From Terrabacter sp. Root85 (GTDB lineage Bacteria > Actinomycetota > Actinomycetes > Actinomycetales > Dermatophilaceae), in contig NZ_LMIW01000009.1 of assembly GCF_001429185.1 (NCBI RefSeq), positions 310,001-374,000 of the forward strand: a DNA stretch of 64,000 bases, given 5' to 3'. Each line of letters starts with the position of its first letter. Position 1 is the stretch's first letter. A program made the position numbers and the translations under genes. The notes under the pieces were generated by a model that saw only the letters and a list, made by a program, of their open reading frames with translations, searched no databases and was not told the DNA's origin. This document shows positions 25,160 through 33,571 of the stretch, piece after piece.

Positions 25160-26317
25160 ATGAGCGACAGCCCTGAGACCGTCAGCGAGAGCGTGACCGA
25201 GAGCGCCACCCCGGACGAGGCGTATGCCGCCCCGCAGGCGTCGGGCGCCACCGTGCGGCTCCGCGACGTGCTGGCCCAGATGCCCGACTACAAGCCCGGG
25301 AAGCCCGCGTCGGCACCCGCCGGCGTGACGGCATACAAGCTGTCGTCCAACGAGAACCCCTACGGTCCGCTCCCGTCGGTGCTCGCGGCGATCGACGACG
25401 CGGCGGCCACGGTGAACCGCTACCCCGACATGGCCGTCACGGCGCTGACCGAGCGGCTCGCGAAGGCGCTCGACGTCCCGGCCGAGTGCATCGCGACGGG
25501 CACCGGCTCGGTCGCGGTCCTCGCCCAGATCGTCAACGCCGCGTGCGACGCCGGTGACGAGGTCGTCTTCGCGTGGCGCTCGTTCGAGGCCTACCCGATC
25601 GTCACGCAGCTGGCCGGCGCGAAGCCCGTCATGGTCGGCCTCGACGAGCGGGCCCGCCACCGCCTCGACGCGATGTTCTCCGCGATCACGGACCGCACCC
25701 GCGTCGTCCTCGTCTGCACCCCCAACAACCCCACCGGACCGTGCGTCCACCAGGCGGAGCTCGAGGCCTTCCTCGACAAGGTCCCGAGCGACGTCATCGT
25801 CGTCGTCGACGAGGCGTACGTCGAGTTCGTCCGCGACCCCGACGCCGTGCGCGGGCTCGAGACGTGGCGCCACCGCCCCAACGTCGTCGTCCTGCGGACC
25901 TTCTCCAAGGCGTACGGCCTCGCCGGCCTCCGCGTGGGGTATGCCGTCGCGCACCCGCCTGTCGCCGCCGCCCTCCGCAAGACGGCCACGCCCTTCGGCG
26001 TCAACTCGGTCGCGCAGGTGGCCGCCATCGCCTCGCTCGACGCGTTCGACGAGCTCAACGCGCGCGTCGAGTCGCTCGTCGCCGAGCGCGACCGGGTCGT
26101 CCGGGCCCTCGGCGACCAGGGCTGGAAGCTTCCGCAGTCCGATGCGAACTTCGTGTGGTTCCCGCTCGGCGCCGACTCGACGGCCTTCTCGCAGGCGTGT
26201 GCCGAGGCCGGCCTCACGGTGCGGCAGTACGGCGACGACGGCGTGCGCGTCACGATCGGCGAGGTGGACGCGAACTCCCGGCTCATCGAGGTCGCCGAAC
26301 GCTTCGGGGCCCGCTGA
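25160..26317 (+). CDS. Histidinol-phosphate-type aminotransferase (HisC/aromatic aminotransferase)
   Basis: 385 residues, PLP-dependent class I/II. Visible: '[15 protein letters not shown]', '[10 protein letters not shown]' (phosphate binding), '[11 protein letters not shown]', '[11 protein letters not shown]' (Asp to the PLP nitrogen), '[15 protein letters not shown]' with Schiff-base Lys250, and C-terminal 'VRVTIG' (carboxylate Arg). The ~35-residue Ser/Glu/Ala-rich leader is unusual. No his genes nearby, so it is more likely the second actinobacterial homologue (aromatic amino-acid or HisC2-like aminotransferase). Leaderless start. Three GTATGCC/GGCATAC sites lie within it (25222, 25330, 25939). 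Confidence 0.88.
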   Translation: MSDSPETVSESVTESATPDEAYAAPQASGATVRLRDVLAQMPDYKPGKPASAPAGVTAYKLSSNENPYGPLPSVLAAIDDAAATVNRYPDMAVTALTERLAKALDVPAECIATGTGSVAVLAQIVNAACDAGDEVVFAWRSFEAYPIVTQLAGAKPVMVGLDERARHRLDAMFSAITDRTRVVLVCTPNNPTGPCVHQAELEAFLDKVPSDVIVVVDEAYVEFVRDPDAVRGLETWRHRPNVVVLRTFSKAYGLAGLRVGYAVAHPPVAAALRKTATPFGVNSVAQVAAIASLDAFDELNARVESLVAERDRVVRALGDQGWKLPQSDANFVWFPLGADSTAFSQACAEAGLTVRQYGDDGVRVTIGEVDANSRLIEVAERFGAR

Positions 26318-26399
26318 CCGAGCCGATCGGGGCGACAATGGGCTGAGCCGCGCGGTGTCGCGCGGCCGTCGTTGCAGGTCGTGGCGCAGGAGGTCGCGG

Positions 26400-27137
26400 A
26401 TGGGCACGGTGCGGAGGCGGCTCGCCGGTCGCGCGCTCAGCGGCAGCCTCGCGCTGCTCGGTGTCCTGCTCGTCGTGCCGTCGCTGTACTCGCCGACCCG
26501 GGAGATGGCGGTCGCCGACCGCGAGCACGGCTCGCTCCTGTCGCACCAGTGGGAGTGGAGCTGGGGGCGCGTCCGGGTGGCCGGTCTCGAGGGGGTCGAG
26601 CTGCGCGACCAGTGGAACCCGTTCGGCCTCGCCGTCCTCGTGGTGCTCCTCGTCTCGGGCCTCGCAGGCGTCGGCGTCTGGCTGGCCCGCCGGGTCACGT
26701 GGGGTCACGTGCTCGGGCTCGTCACGGTAGGGCTGCTGACCGGTCGCGTCCTGACGACGGTGGCCGAGCGGCTCGGCCGCTCGCTCGGCGAGGTCGACCA
26801 GGGGGCTGCCGGCCTCACGGTCCGGACCGAGATGACGCAGGCGGGGTCGCTCGAGACGGTCGCTGCCTGCGTGCTCGTCGTCGCGCTCGTGCTCATGGGT
26901 GTGGCCGCGGCCCGGTCGACGGGCCGGAGCACCCTGCCGGCGGTGCTCCCCGGGACGCCGGCTGCCGGCACCGCGGCTGCCGGCCCTCCGGCAGGTCGGG
27001 CGGGGCCGGCCGGGCTGCGCCCTGTCGGTGAGCACCTGACGACCGCGCCCGTGTCGTTCGACGACGCAGGTGCGGGCGGTGGGGGCGGAGGGGCTGACAC
27101 GCCGGCGACGGCAGGAAAGCCCGGGAGGACGCCGTGA
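26400..27137 (+). CDS. WSWG-motif membrane protein, paralogue 1
   Basis: 245 residues, four predicted helices (about 14-32, 74-95, 102-122, 158-178) and a ~65-residue Gly/Pro/Ala-rich tail. After the first helix comes an outside segment with 'EWSWGRV'; helix 4 opens with 'GSLETVAACVL'; the tail includes 'PVSFDDAG'. These three features recur in the next two genes, so this is a tandem paralogous family; I do not recognise it. AGGAGG six bases before the ATG is a strong ribosome binding site. GTGA overlap with the next gene makes it the head of a three-gene operon. Confidence 0.8.
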   Translation: MGTVRRRLAGRALSGSLALLGVLLVVPSLYSPTREMAVADREHGSLLSHQWEWSWGRVRVAGLEGVELRDQWNPFGLAVLVVLLVSGLAGVGVWLARRVTWGHVLGLVTVGLLTGRVLTTVAERLGRSLGEVDQGAAGLTVRTEMTQAGSLETVAACVLVVALVLMGVAAARSTGRSTLPAVLPGTPAAGTAAAGPPAGRAGPAGLRPVGEHLTTAPVSFDDAGAGGGGGGADTPATAGKPGRTP

Positions 27138-27901
27138 CGGACATCCGGAAGCACATGGTCGCCGGCCGGCTGACAGCCGCGCTCGTCGGGCTTCTCGGGG
27201 TGCTGCTCGCACTGCCCACGCTCGTGCTCCCGACCCACGCCATCTTCCAGAAGCCGCCGGAGTCGGCCGAGCCCGACGCGTCCCCGTTCCGGCTGTCCGT
27301 CTGGAGCTGGGGGCACGTCGCAGACACGACCGCCAACACGGACGGCCAGATCGACGTCGGCAACACGACCGGCCTGGTGATCCTCGTCGTGGCCCTTGCC
27401 GCAGGCCTCGCCGGCGTCCTCGCGTACGCGTTCCGGGCCGGCACCGATGGCCGGATCCTCGGTGTGGCGGGACTCGCCTGGGCTGCATCCCAGGTCGTCG
27501 GTGGGCTGGGACGACGGGTCGGTGACACGATCTCGGGCATCTTCGGCGACGGTGACCAGCTCGTCGTCGAGACCTTCCCCACCGGCTACCTCGAGGTGGC
27601 CTCCGCCGCGCTGCTCGTCGTGTCGCTCGGTCTCCTCGTGCTGCGACCCGTGGCCGCGCTGGCGCGGTCGGCCGTCGTCCGCGCGCGGGCGCTCGCCCGC
27701 CGTGCGGCCACGCACGACGAGGTGTCCGATGCGGCAGGCACCACGGAGACGGCAGCGCCGCGCGTCGGGATCGCGACGATCCGTGACGTGCCCGCGGGCC
27801 CCGACCATCGGTCCCCTGCGCGGCGCGAGCACGCCGGCACGGGCGTCGGCTTCTCCGACGACCCGACCGTCGACCCCGACCGGTTCCGGCCGCCGAGATG
27901 A
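27134..27901 (+). CDS. WSWG-motif membrane protein, paralogue 2
   Basis: 255 residues, same plan as its neighbours: helix near residues 15-35 ending 'LPTLVLPTHA', outside loop with 'VWSWGHV', helices near 80-100 and 108-125, 'GYLEVASAALLVVSLGLLV' as helix 4, then an Arg/Ala-rich cytoplasmic tail ending with 'VGFSDDPTVD'. GTG start at 27134 overlaps the previous stop (GTGA) and its stop overlaps the next ATG. No enzymatic residues visible; a complex with the other paralogues is a reasonable inference. Confidence 0.8.
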   Translation: MTDIRKHMVAGRLTAALVGLLGVLLALPTLVLPTHAIFQKPPESAEPDASPFRLSVWSWGHVADTTANTDGQIDVGNTTGLVILVVALAAGLAGVLAYAFRAGTDGRILGVAGLAWAASQVVGGLGRRVGDTISGIFGDGDQLVVETFPTGYLEVASAALLVVSLGLLVLRPVAALARSAVVRARALARRAATHDEVSDAAGTTETAAPRVGIATIRDVPAGPDHRSPARREHAGTGVGFSDDPTVDPDRFRPPR

Positions 27902-28662
27902 CCGACGGTCCCGTCCACGACGCCGACCCGGAAGCCGGGCCGGGATGGCGTACGCGTGTGGCGGGGGTGGCGCTCGGCGGCGTCGGCGTGGTGCTGGCGG
28001 CGTCCACGGTGGTGTGGCCGACGAAGGTCGTCGCGGTCCGCGTCCCGGAGGTCGGCGACTTCACCAAGGGCTACGAGCAGCTGATCTGGTCGTGGGGACG
28101 TGAGGTCGTCTACACCTCGGACGGTGTGCTCCTCGACGCGTTCTCCGGTCCCGACCCGGTGCCGCGAGCGGTGCTCCTCGTCGTCGTCCTGCTGCTCGCC
28201 GCGGCCGGGCTGGTCGCCCGGCTCGTCCGTGGCGGGCGGCCCGGTGAGCTCGCGTCGGGGGTCGGCCTGGCGCTGGCTCTCGCGACGGTCGCGGCATCCG
28301 TGGTGCAGCGGCTGTCGGTCGACGACCGGACGATCGGCCTGCAGCCCGGGCTCGTCGTCGTGACGACGACGGTCGGCTGGCTCGAGGTCGTGTCGGTCGT
28401 CCTGCTCACGGCAGCAGTCGCCGGTCTCGTCGTCCCGGTGTTGCTGCCGCGCGTGGCGGACTCGGTCACCGGCACGGTGTCCGGCGTCGCGGCGCTACTT
28501 CGGCAGCGTCGCGCCCTGGTGGAGGCCACCCCACCGCTCGTCGCCACCCTGATGGACCCCGGTCCGGTCGGCACGGGGCGGGCGCCCGAGGTCGGCTTCA
28601 GAGACACGCCCTTCCCGTCGGGTGCGGACGGGGGAGTGCCGCCGACCGACACCGACAGGTGA
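27898..28662 (+). CDS. WSWG-motif membrane protein, paralogue 3
   Basis: 254 residues. First helix ends 'TVVWPTKVVAV', outside loop holds 'IWSWGREVV', helices near 81-103 and 112-133, helix 4 'GWLEVVSVVLLTAAVAGLV', tail with 'PEVGFRDTPFPSG'. The shared 'WSWG', '[GS]xLE[VT]' and 'V[GS]FxD' elements tie it to the two preceding proteins. ATGA overlap with the previous gene. Last member of the tight operon; a VOC gene with its own promoter follows. Confidence 0.8.
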   Translation: MTDGPVHDADPEAGPGWRTRVAGVALGGVGVVLAASTVVWPTKVVAVRVPEVGDFTKGYEQLIWSWGREVVYTSDGVLLDAFSGPDPVPRAVLLVVVLLLAAAGLVARLVRGGRPGELASGVGLALALATVAASVVQRLSVDDRTIGLQPGLVVVTTTVGWLEVVSVVLLTAAVAGLVVPVLLPRVADSVTGTVSGVAALLRQRRALVEATPPLVATLMDPGPVGTGRAPEVGFRDTPFPSGADGGVPPTDTDR

Positions 28663-28739
28663 GGGCTGGATGGGGCCTCGTGGAAACTGGTCGTGTGCCG
28701 GACGTCCGCAGTGTGGGTGGGCGGCCCTACCGTCGGGGC

Positions 28740-29147
28740 ATGGACATGAAGCTCGAGCTGGTGGCCGTGCCCGTGACCGACGTCGACCGGGCCAAGGATT
28801 TCTACGCCGAGAGGGTCGGATTCGTCCTCGACCACGACCACACGGTCAGTGACGAGATCCGTTTCGTGCAGCTGACCCCACCCGGGTCGGCCTGCTCGAT
28901 TGCGATCGGCAAGGGTCTGACCGAGATCGTCCCCGGCGGCCTCGACAACCTCCAGATGGTCGTCGCCGACGCCGACGCCATCCGGGCCGAGCTCGTCGGT
29001 CGCGGCGTCGAGGCGTCCGAGGTCGACGAGCAGCCGTGGGGCCGTTTCGTCCACTTCAGTGACCCCGACGGCAACCGGTGGTCGCTGCAGGAGCTGCCCC
29101 CCTGGTCCGCCGGTGCCGGCGGCGACGGCGTCGACCCCGGGGCCTGA
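28740..29147 (+). CDS. Glyoxalase/bleomycin-resistance (VOC) superfamily protein
   Basis: 135 residues, a single VOC domain: 'ELVAVPVTDVDRAKDFYAER' with the beta-alpha-beta start, 'FVQLTPPGSACSIAIG', 'LQMVVADADAI', and C-terminal 'VHFSDPDGNRWSLQELP', where the Glu could be a metal ligand. The group is often annotated as lactoylglutathione lyase or dioxygenase; activity here unknown. Leaderless: TACCGT at 28728-28733, six bases, ATG at 28740. It is placed between the third and fourth members of the membrane-protein group. Confidence 0.85.
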   Translation: MDMKLELVAVPVTDVDRAKDFYAERVGFVLDHDHTVSDEIRFVQLTPPGSACSIAIGKGLTEIVPGGLDNLQMVVADADAIRAELVGRGVEASEVDEQPWGRFVHFSDPDGNRWSLQELPPWSAGAGGDGVDPGA

Positions 29148-29153
29148 CGCGTC

Positions 29154-29672
29154 GTGTCCGGGCTCCGTAGGGCCGTGCCGCTGCTCCTCGTGACGGGGGC
29201 CGTCCTGCTCGCCGCGGTCCTCGTCTGGCCCACTCACCACCTCGTCTCACGCACGGCCGGGGGGAGCGAGACTCTCGTCGACATCTGGTTCGACGGACGC
29301 GTGCGGGCCGTGAGCCAAGCGATCGAGGTGCAGCGAGAGAGCTCGCTCACCGCGGTCCTGCTCGTCGTCGCGGCCATCGTCCTGCTCCTCGCCGCCGGCG
29401 GGCTCTGGGTGGCGGCCGCTCGGAGAACCCCGGTCGTGCCGGCTGTCGCGGTGACGGCTGCGACGCTCGCCGCTCTCGCTGTCGCGGTGTCCGTCCTGGT
29501 CCTGGTCCGCAGTGAACCCTTCTCCTTCGGGTGGGTAGGGAGTGCGGAGGTGGGGCAGCTCGACACGGCGATGACGCCGGTGGCGCTCTTCCTCCCGGCC
29601 GTGGTGGTGCTCGGGGCGCTGGCGATCGTCGCGATGCTGACGAGGGTGGCTCGGCGTCGCGTGGCGACCTGA
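29154..29672 (+). CDS. Small membrane protein, divergent fourth relative of the WSWG group
   Basis: 172 residues. N-terminal helix ends 'AVLVWPTHHLVS', matching the 'WPT'/'LPT' exit of paralogues 2 and 3; the outside loop has 'DIWFDGRVRAV' where the others have WSWG; three more helices follow (about 61-83, 91-112, 140-163). It lacks the long cytoplasmic tail and the 'LEV' start of helix 4. GTG 29154 begins 7 bases after the VOC stop. The stop codon is the first of a series of TGA codons spaced 8 bases apart. Confidence 0.7.
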   Translation: MSGLRRAVPLLLVTGAVLLAAVLVWPTHHLVSRTAGGSETLVDIWFDGRVRAVSQAIEVQRESSLTAVLLVVAAIVLLLAAGGLWVAAARRTPVVPAVAVTAATLAALAVAVSVLVLVRSEPFSFGWVGSAEVGQLDTAMTPVALFLPAVVVLGALAIVAMLTRVARRRVAT

Positions 29673-29704
29673 CGACCTGACGACCTGACGACGTGATGAC
29701 CTGA
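29666..29704 (+). repeat. GACCTGAC octamer array: TGA every 8 bases
   Basis: Octamer GACCTGAC repeated three times and then degenerating. TGA occurs at 29670 (the gene's stop), 29678, 29686, 29694 and 29702, always 8 bases apart, plus an extra one at 29697. All three frames are closed within 19 bases. Confidence 0.85.
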
Positions 29705-29748
29705 ACGGCCGGGCGGCCCGTGTCGGTCCTCCGGCGTACGTTCACGGC

Positions 29749-31128
29749 ATGCTCACCGCCGTCGCCGTGTCCGGCTACCGCTCGCTGCGCGACGTCGTCG
29801 TGCCCCTGCACGGGCTCGACGTCGTGACGGGCGCGAACGGCAGCGGCAAGTCGAGCCTCTACCGGTCGCTCCGGCTCCTCGCCGGCTGCGGCCGGGGCGA
29901 CGTCATCGCCACCCTCGCCCGCGAGGGTGGCCTCCAGTCCGCGCTGTGGGCCGGCCCGGCGACCCTCGGCGGCGCCCGCGACCGTGGTCACGCCGTGCAG
30001 GGCACCCGTCGCAAGGGCCCGATCAGTCTCCAGCTCGGCTTCGCCTCCGACGACTTCGGCTACCTCGTCGACCTCGGCCTGCCGCAGCAGTCGACCGGCA
30101 GCGAGGCAGGGACGCCGTCGGCGTTCCTGCGCGACCCCGAGATCAAGCGCGAGGTGGTCTGGGCCGGCCCCGTCATGCGGCCCGGCTCGGTGCTCGTGCG
30201 CCGCCGGTGGGGTGTCGTCGAGACCCGCGCCGTGGGCGGGAGCGACGACGGCTGGGCCTCCGACTGGGGACCCGACGACGGCGAGGCCGCGGAGTGGGAG
30301 TCCGACCCCGTCGAGGCCCCGGGATCACGCACCGGCTCGCGAGCGGCCTACAGGGAGTCGGGCGCCGGCACGGCGTCGGGCCCGAGTCGCGGTGCACGCC
30401 CCGGGTGGGTCGAACTGACCCGCTCGCTGCGCCCGTGGGAGAGCATGCTGACCGAGCTCGCCGACCCCGAGCGGGCGCCCGAGCTGCTCCGGGTGCGCCG
30501 GATGATCCGCGGCTGGCGGTTCTACGACGGGTTCCGCGCCGACGCCGAGGCCCCGGCCCGGACGCCCCAGGTCGGCACCCGCACCCCGGTGCTCGCCGAC
30601 GACGGACGCGACCTCGCCGCCGCGCTCCAGACGATCCGCGAGAACGGCCGGTCCGAGCTCGACCGAGCCGTCGCCGACGCCTTCGACGGGGCGATCCTCG
30701 AGGTCACCGTCGACAGCGGCCGCTTCGACGTGGAGCTGCACCAGCCCGGGATGCTGCGGCCGCTCGCCGGGGCCGAGCTGTCCGACGGCACGCTGCGCTA
30801 CCTGCTCCTCGTCGCCGCGCTGCTGACGCCCGACCCGCCGTCGCTCATGGTCCTCAACGAGCCCGAGACGTCGCTGCACCCCGACCTGCTCCCACCGCTC
30901 GGACGGCTCGTCCGGTCCGCGGCCGAACGCAGCCAGGTCATGGTCGTCTCCCACTCCGAGGCGCTCATCCGCGAGCTCGGTGTGGTCGATCCCGACGACG
31001 ACGAGGCACCGGTCGGGCTCGGCTCACCGGCCCGAGGCATCACCCTCGTCAAGGACCTCGGCGAGACCTTCGTGCAGGGTCAGGGCCTGCTCACCACCCC
31101 GGCCTGGACCTGGGGCACCCGGCGCTGA
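29749..31128 (+). CDS. AAA-family ATPase (AAA_21/RecF-like)
   Basis: 459 residues. SMC/RecF-type ATPase: Walker A 'GANGSGKSS' (28-36) and, far downstream, Walker B 'LMVLNEPETSLHPD' (about 366) and 'VMVVSHSEAL' (about 400). The ~150-residue region between about 95 and 240 is an Arg/Ser/Gly-rich insert without coiled coil, which is long for this class. No partner nuclease next to it, so it is not an obvious OLD, Wadjet or Gabija system. Leaderless start: TACGTT at 29737-29742, six bases, ATG. Function unknown; DNA repair or defence are possible. Confidence 0.82.
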   Translation: MLTAVAVSGYRSLRDVVVPLHGLDVVTGANGSGKSSLYRSLRLLAGCGRGDVIATLAREGGLQSALWAGPATLGGARDRGHAVQGTRRKGPISLQLGFASDDFGYLVDLGLPQQSTGSEAGTPSAFLRDPEIKREVVWAGPVMRPGSVLVRRRWGVVETRAVGGSDDGWASDWGPDDGEAAEWESDPVEAPGSRTGSRAAYRESGAGTASGPSRGARPGWVELTRSLRPWESMLTELADPERAPELLRVRRMIRGWRFYDGFRADAEAPARTPQVGTRTPVLADDGRDLAAALQTIRENGRSELDRAVADAFDGAILEVTVDSGRFDVELHQPGMLRPLAGAELSDGTLRYLLLVAALLTPDPPSLMVLNEPETSLHPDLLPPLGRLVRSAAERSQVMVVSHSEALIRELGVVDPDDDEAPVGLGSPARGITLVKDLGETFVQGQGLLTTPAWTWGTRR

Positions 31129-31409
31129 CCGCGCCGGCGAGCGCGCCCCGAGCACACGGCATACGCCCTCCCGCCCGGGTGGTGCCCTCCTTGGACCCGG
31201 CGGCGTCCGCGCAGGTCAGCCTCTCGGTGGAGCGCGACGTCGTCCCGCATTGTGAGATTCGCAGGGCTCTCCGGTAAGTTCCGGGTCGAGGACCAAGCAC
31301 GTGTCCGTCGTCACGAACGGCGGCCCTGCGCCCCCCAGAAGCCGACGAGCGGGTGACCCCCGTTTGCGGGCCGAACGAGTAGGCCGGTCTCACCGGCGAA
31401 GGAGCCCCA
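31129..31409. other. Intergenic region with promoter of the 2-oxoacid dehydrogenase operon
   Basis: 281 bases with no credible gene. It holds a GGCATAC site (31158-31164) just after the AAA gene. A possible promoter is TTGTGA (31250-31255), 19 bases, TAAGTT (31275-31280), leaving a leader of about 125 bases before the GTG at 31410. Confidence 0.4.
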
Positions 31410-32564
31410 GTGAGCGACAAGGTTGTCGCCGAGCTGCAGGAGCCGACCCCCGCGGTCGGCGACGGTGGCCCGGACATGATCCAGCTGCTGACCCCCGAAG
31501 GTCAGCGCGTGTCCCATCCCGACTACGACAAGTACGTCGCGGACCTGACGCCCGAGGACCTGCGGAGCTTCTACCGCGACCTCGTCCTCATCCGCCGGCT
31601 CGACGCCGAGGGCTACGCGCTGCAGCGCCAGGGCGAGCTCGGCCTGTGGCCCAGCCTGCTCGGCCAGGAGGCGGCCCAGGTCGGCTCCGGTCGTGCGCTG
31701 CGGCCCCACGACTTCGTCTTCCCGACCTACCGCGAGCACGGCGTCGGCTTCGTGCGTGGCATGGACCCGCAGAGCTCGCTGCAGCTCTTCCGCGGCGTCA
31801 GCCAGGGCGGCTGGGACCCGCAGGAGAACAACTTCCACCTCTACACGATCGTCATCGGGGCCCAGGCGCTGCACGCCACGGGGTACGCGATGGGTGTGCG
31901 GATGGACGGCAACGTCGGCACCGGCGACCCCGACCGCGACACCGCGGTCATCTGCTACTTCGGCGACGGCGCCTCCTCGCAGGGTGACGTCAACGAGGCC
32001 TTCGTCTACGCGGCGAGCTTCGACGCGCCGGTCGTCTTCTTCTGCCAGAACAACCAGTGGGCCATCTCCGAGCCCGTCGAGAAGCAGACCCGGATCCCGC
32101 TCTTCCAGCGCGCCCGCGGCTTCGGCTTCCCGGGTGTCCGCGTCGACGGCAACGACATCCTCGCGACGTATGCCGTGACGCAGCACTGCCTCGACGAGGC
32201 CCGCAACGGCAACGGCCCGCTCCTCATCGAGGCCTACACGTACCGCATGGGTGCGCACACGACGGCCGACGACCCGACGAAGTACCGCGTCTCGGCCGAG
32301 GTCGAGGAGTGGAAGTTCCGCGACCCGATCCTGCGCCTCAAGACGCTCCTCGCGCACGAGGGGATGGCCGACGAGGCCTTCTTCGTCCGCATCGACGAGG
32401 AGGCCGACCAGTTCGCAGCCGAGCTGCGCGAGGGCTGCGTCACGATGGAGACGATGGCCGGCGAGACGATGTGGGACCACGTCTACGCCGAGGACCACCC
32501 GGTCATGGAGGCGGAGCGTGCCGCCTACCTCGCCTACAAGGCGAGCTTCGAGGAGGCGAACTGA
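31410..32564 (+). CDS. 2-oxoacid dehydrogenase E1 component, alpha subunit
   Basis: 384 residues. Thiamine-diphosphate enzyme that decarboxylates a 2-oxoacid; heterotetramer with the beta subunit encoded next. Thiamine motif 'GDGASSQGDVNEAF' then 'CQNNQWAIS'; phosphorylation-loop region 'YRMGAHTTADDPTKYR'. 'LWPSLLGQEAAQVG' and 'FPTYREHG' are E1-alpha signatures. In actinobacteria such alpha2beta2 complexes act on branched-chain 2-oxoacids or pyruvate; the sequence does not decide. Start GTG 31410 has AAGGAG upstream. First gene of the operon; ATG of the next overlaps its stop. Confidence 0.93.
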   Translation: MSDKVVAELQEPTPAVGDGGPDMIQLLTPEGQRVSHPDYDKYVADLTPEDLRSFYRDLVLIRRLDAEGYALQRQGELGLWPSLLGQEAAQVGSGRALRPHDFVFPTYREHGVGFVRGMDPQSSLQLFRGVSQGGWDPQENNFHLYTIVIGAQALHATGYAMGVRMDGNVGTGDPDRDTAVICYFGDGASSQGDVNEAFVYAASFDAPVVFFCQNNQWAISEPVEKQTRIPLFQRARGFGFPGVRVDGNDILATYAVTQHCLDEARNGNGPLLIEAYTYRMGAHTTADDPTKYRVSAEVEEWKFRDPILRLKTLLAHEGMADEAFFVRIDEEADQFAAELREGCVTMETMAGETMWDHVYAEDHPVMEAERAAYLAYKASFEEAN

Positions 32565-33556
32565 TGGCCGGCCAGCTCGAGAAGGTCACGCTTGGCAAGA
32601 GCATCACCAACGGCCTGCGCAAGGCCATGGAGGCCGACCCCAAGGTCGTGCTCATCGGTGAGGACATCGGCAAGCTCGGTGGCGTCTTCCGCATCACCGA
32701 GGGTCTGCAGAAGGACTTCGGCGAGGACCGCGTCATCGACAGCCCGCTCGCCGAGTCCGGCATCGTCGGCACCGCGGTCGGCATGGCGCTGCGCGGCTAC
32801 CGCCCCGTCTGCGAGATCCAGTTCGACGGCTTCGTCTACCCGGCCTTCGACCAGATCGTCAGCCAGGTCGCCAAGATGCACGCCCGTGCCCTCGGCGCGG
32901 TCAAGATCCCGATGGTCATCCGCATCCCGTTCGGCGGCGGCATCGGCAGCCCGGAGCACCACTCCGAGAGCCCCGAGGCCTACTTCGCCCACACCGCGGG
33001 CCTGCGCGTCGTCGCGTGCAGCAACCCCGAGGACGCCCACTGGATGATCCAGCAGGCCGTCGCGTGCGACGACCCGGTGATCTTCTTCGAGCCGAAGCGC
33101 CGCTACCACGACCGTGCGGAGTACGACACGACCGCGACCACCGCGCCGCGCGGCCTCTTCGAGGCCAACGTGCTCCGTGAGGGCACCGACGTGACGCTGC
33201 TCGGCTACGGCCCTGTCGTCAAGACGATGCTCGAGTCGGCCGCCGCGGCGGAGGCCGAGGGCACGAGCATCGAGGTCATCGACCTGCGCTCGCTCTCGCC
33301 GCTGCCGATCGACACCATCGTCGAGTCGGTGCGCAAGACGGGTCGCCTCGTCGTCGTCCAGGAGGCGAGCAGCTTCCTCGGCATGGCGTCGGAGATCTCG
33401 GCGCAGGTCACGGAGCAGTGCTTCTACGAGCTCGAGGCACCCGTCATCCGGGTCGCCGGCGCGAACATCCCCTACCCGCCGAGCCGGATGGAGGAGGAGT
33501 TCCTCCCCGACCTCGACCGCATCCTCGACGGCGTCGACCGCGCGCTCGCGTACTGA
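32564..33556 (+). CDS. 2-oxoacid dehydrogenase E1 component, beta subunit
   Basis: 330 residues, transketolase-like pyrimidine and C-terminal domains. Features: 'VVLIGEDIGKLGGVFRIT', 'RVIDSPLAESGIVGTAVGMA', 'EIQFDGFVYPAFDQI', 'PFGGGIGSPEHHSESPEAYF' (the His-rich active-site loop), 'VIDLRSLSPLPIDTI' and 'RVAGANIPYPPSRMEEEFLP'. Forms the active E1 with the alpha subunit; its ATG shares one base with the alpha stop codon. No anomalies in length or sequence. Confidence 0.94.
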   Translation: MAGQLEKVTLGKSITNGLRKAMEADPKVVLIGEDIGKLGGVFRITEGLQKDFGEDRVIDSPLAESGIVGTAVGMALRGYRPVCEIQFDGFVYPAFDQIVSQVAKMHARALGAVKIPMVIRIPFGGGIGSPEHHSESPEAYFAHTAGLRVVACSNPEDAHWMIQQAVACDDPVIFFEPKRRYHDRAEYDTTATTAPRGLFEANVLREGTDVTLLGYGPVVKTMLESAAAAEAEGTSIEVIDLRSLSPLPIDTIVESVRKTGRLVVVQEASSFLGMASEISAQVTEQCFYELEAPVIRVAGANIPYPPSRMEEEFLPDLDRILDGVDRALAY

Positions 33557-33571
33557 GAAGGGCTGCGACAC

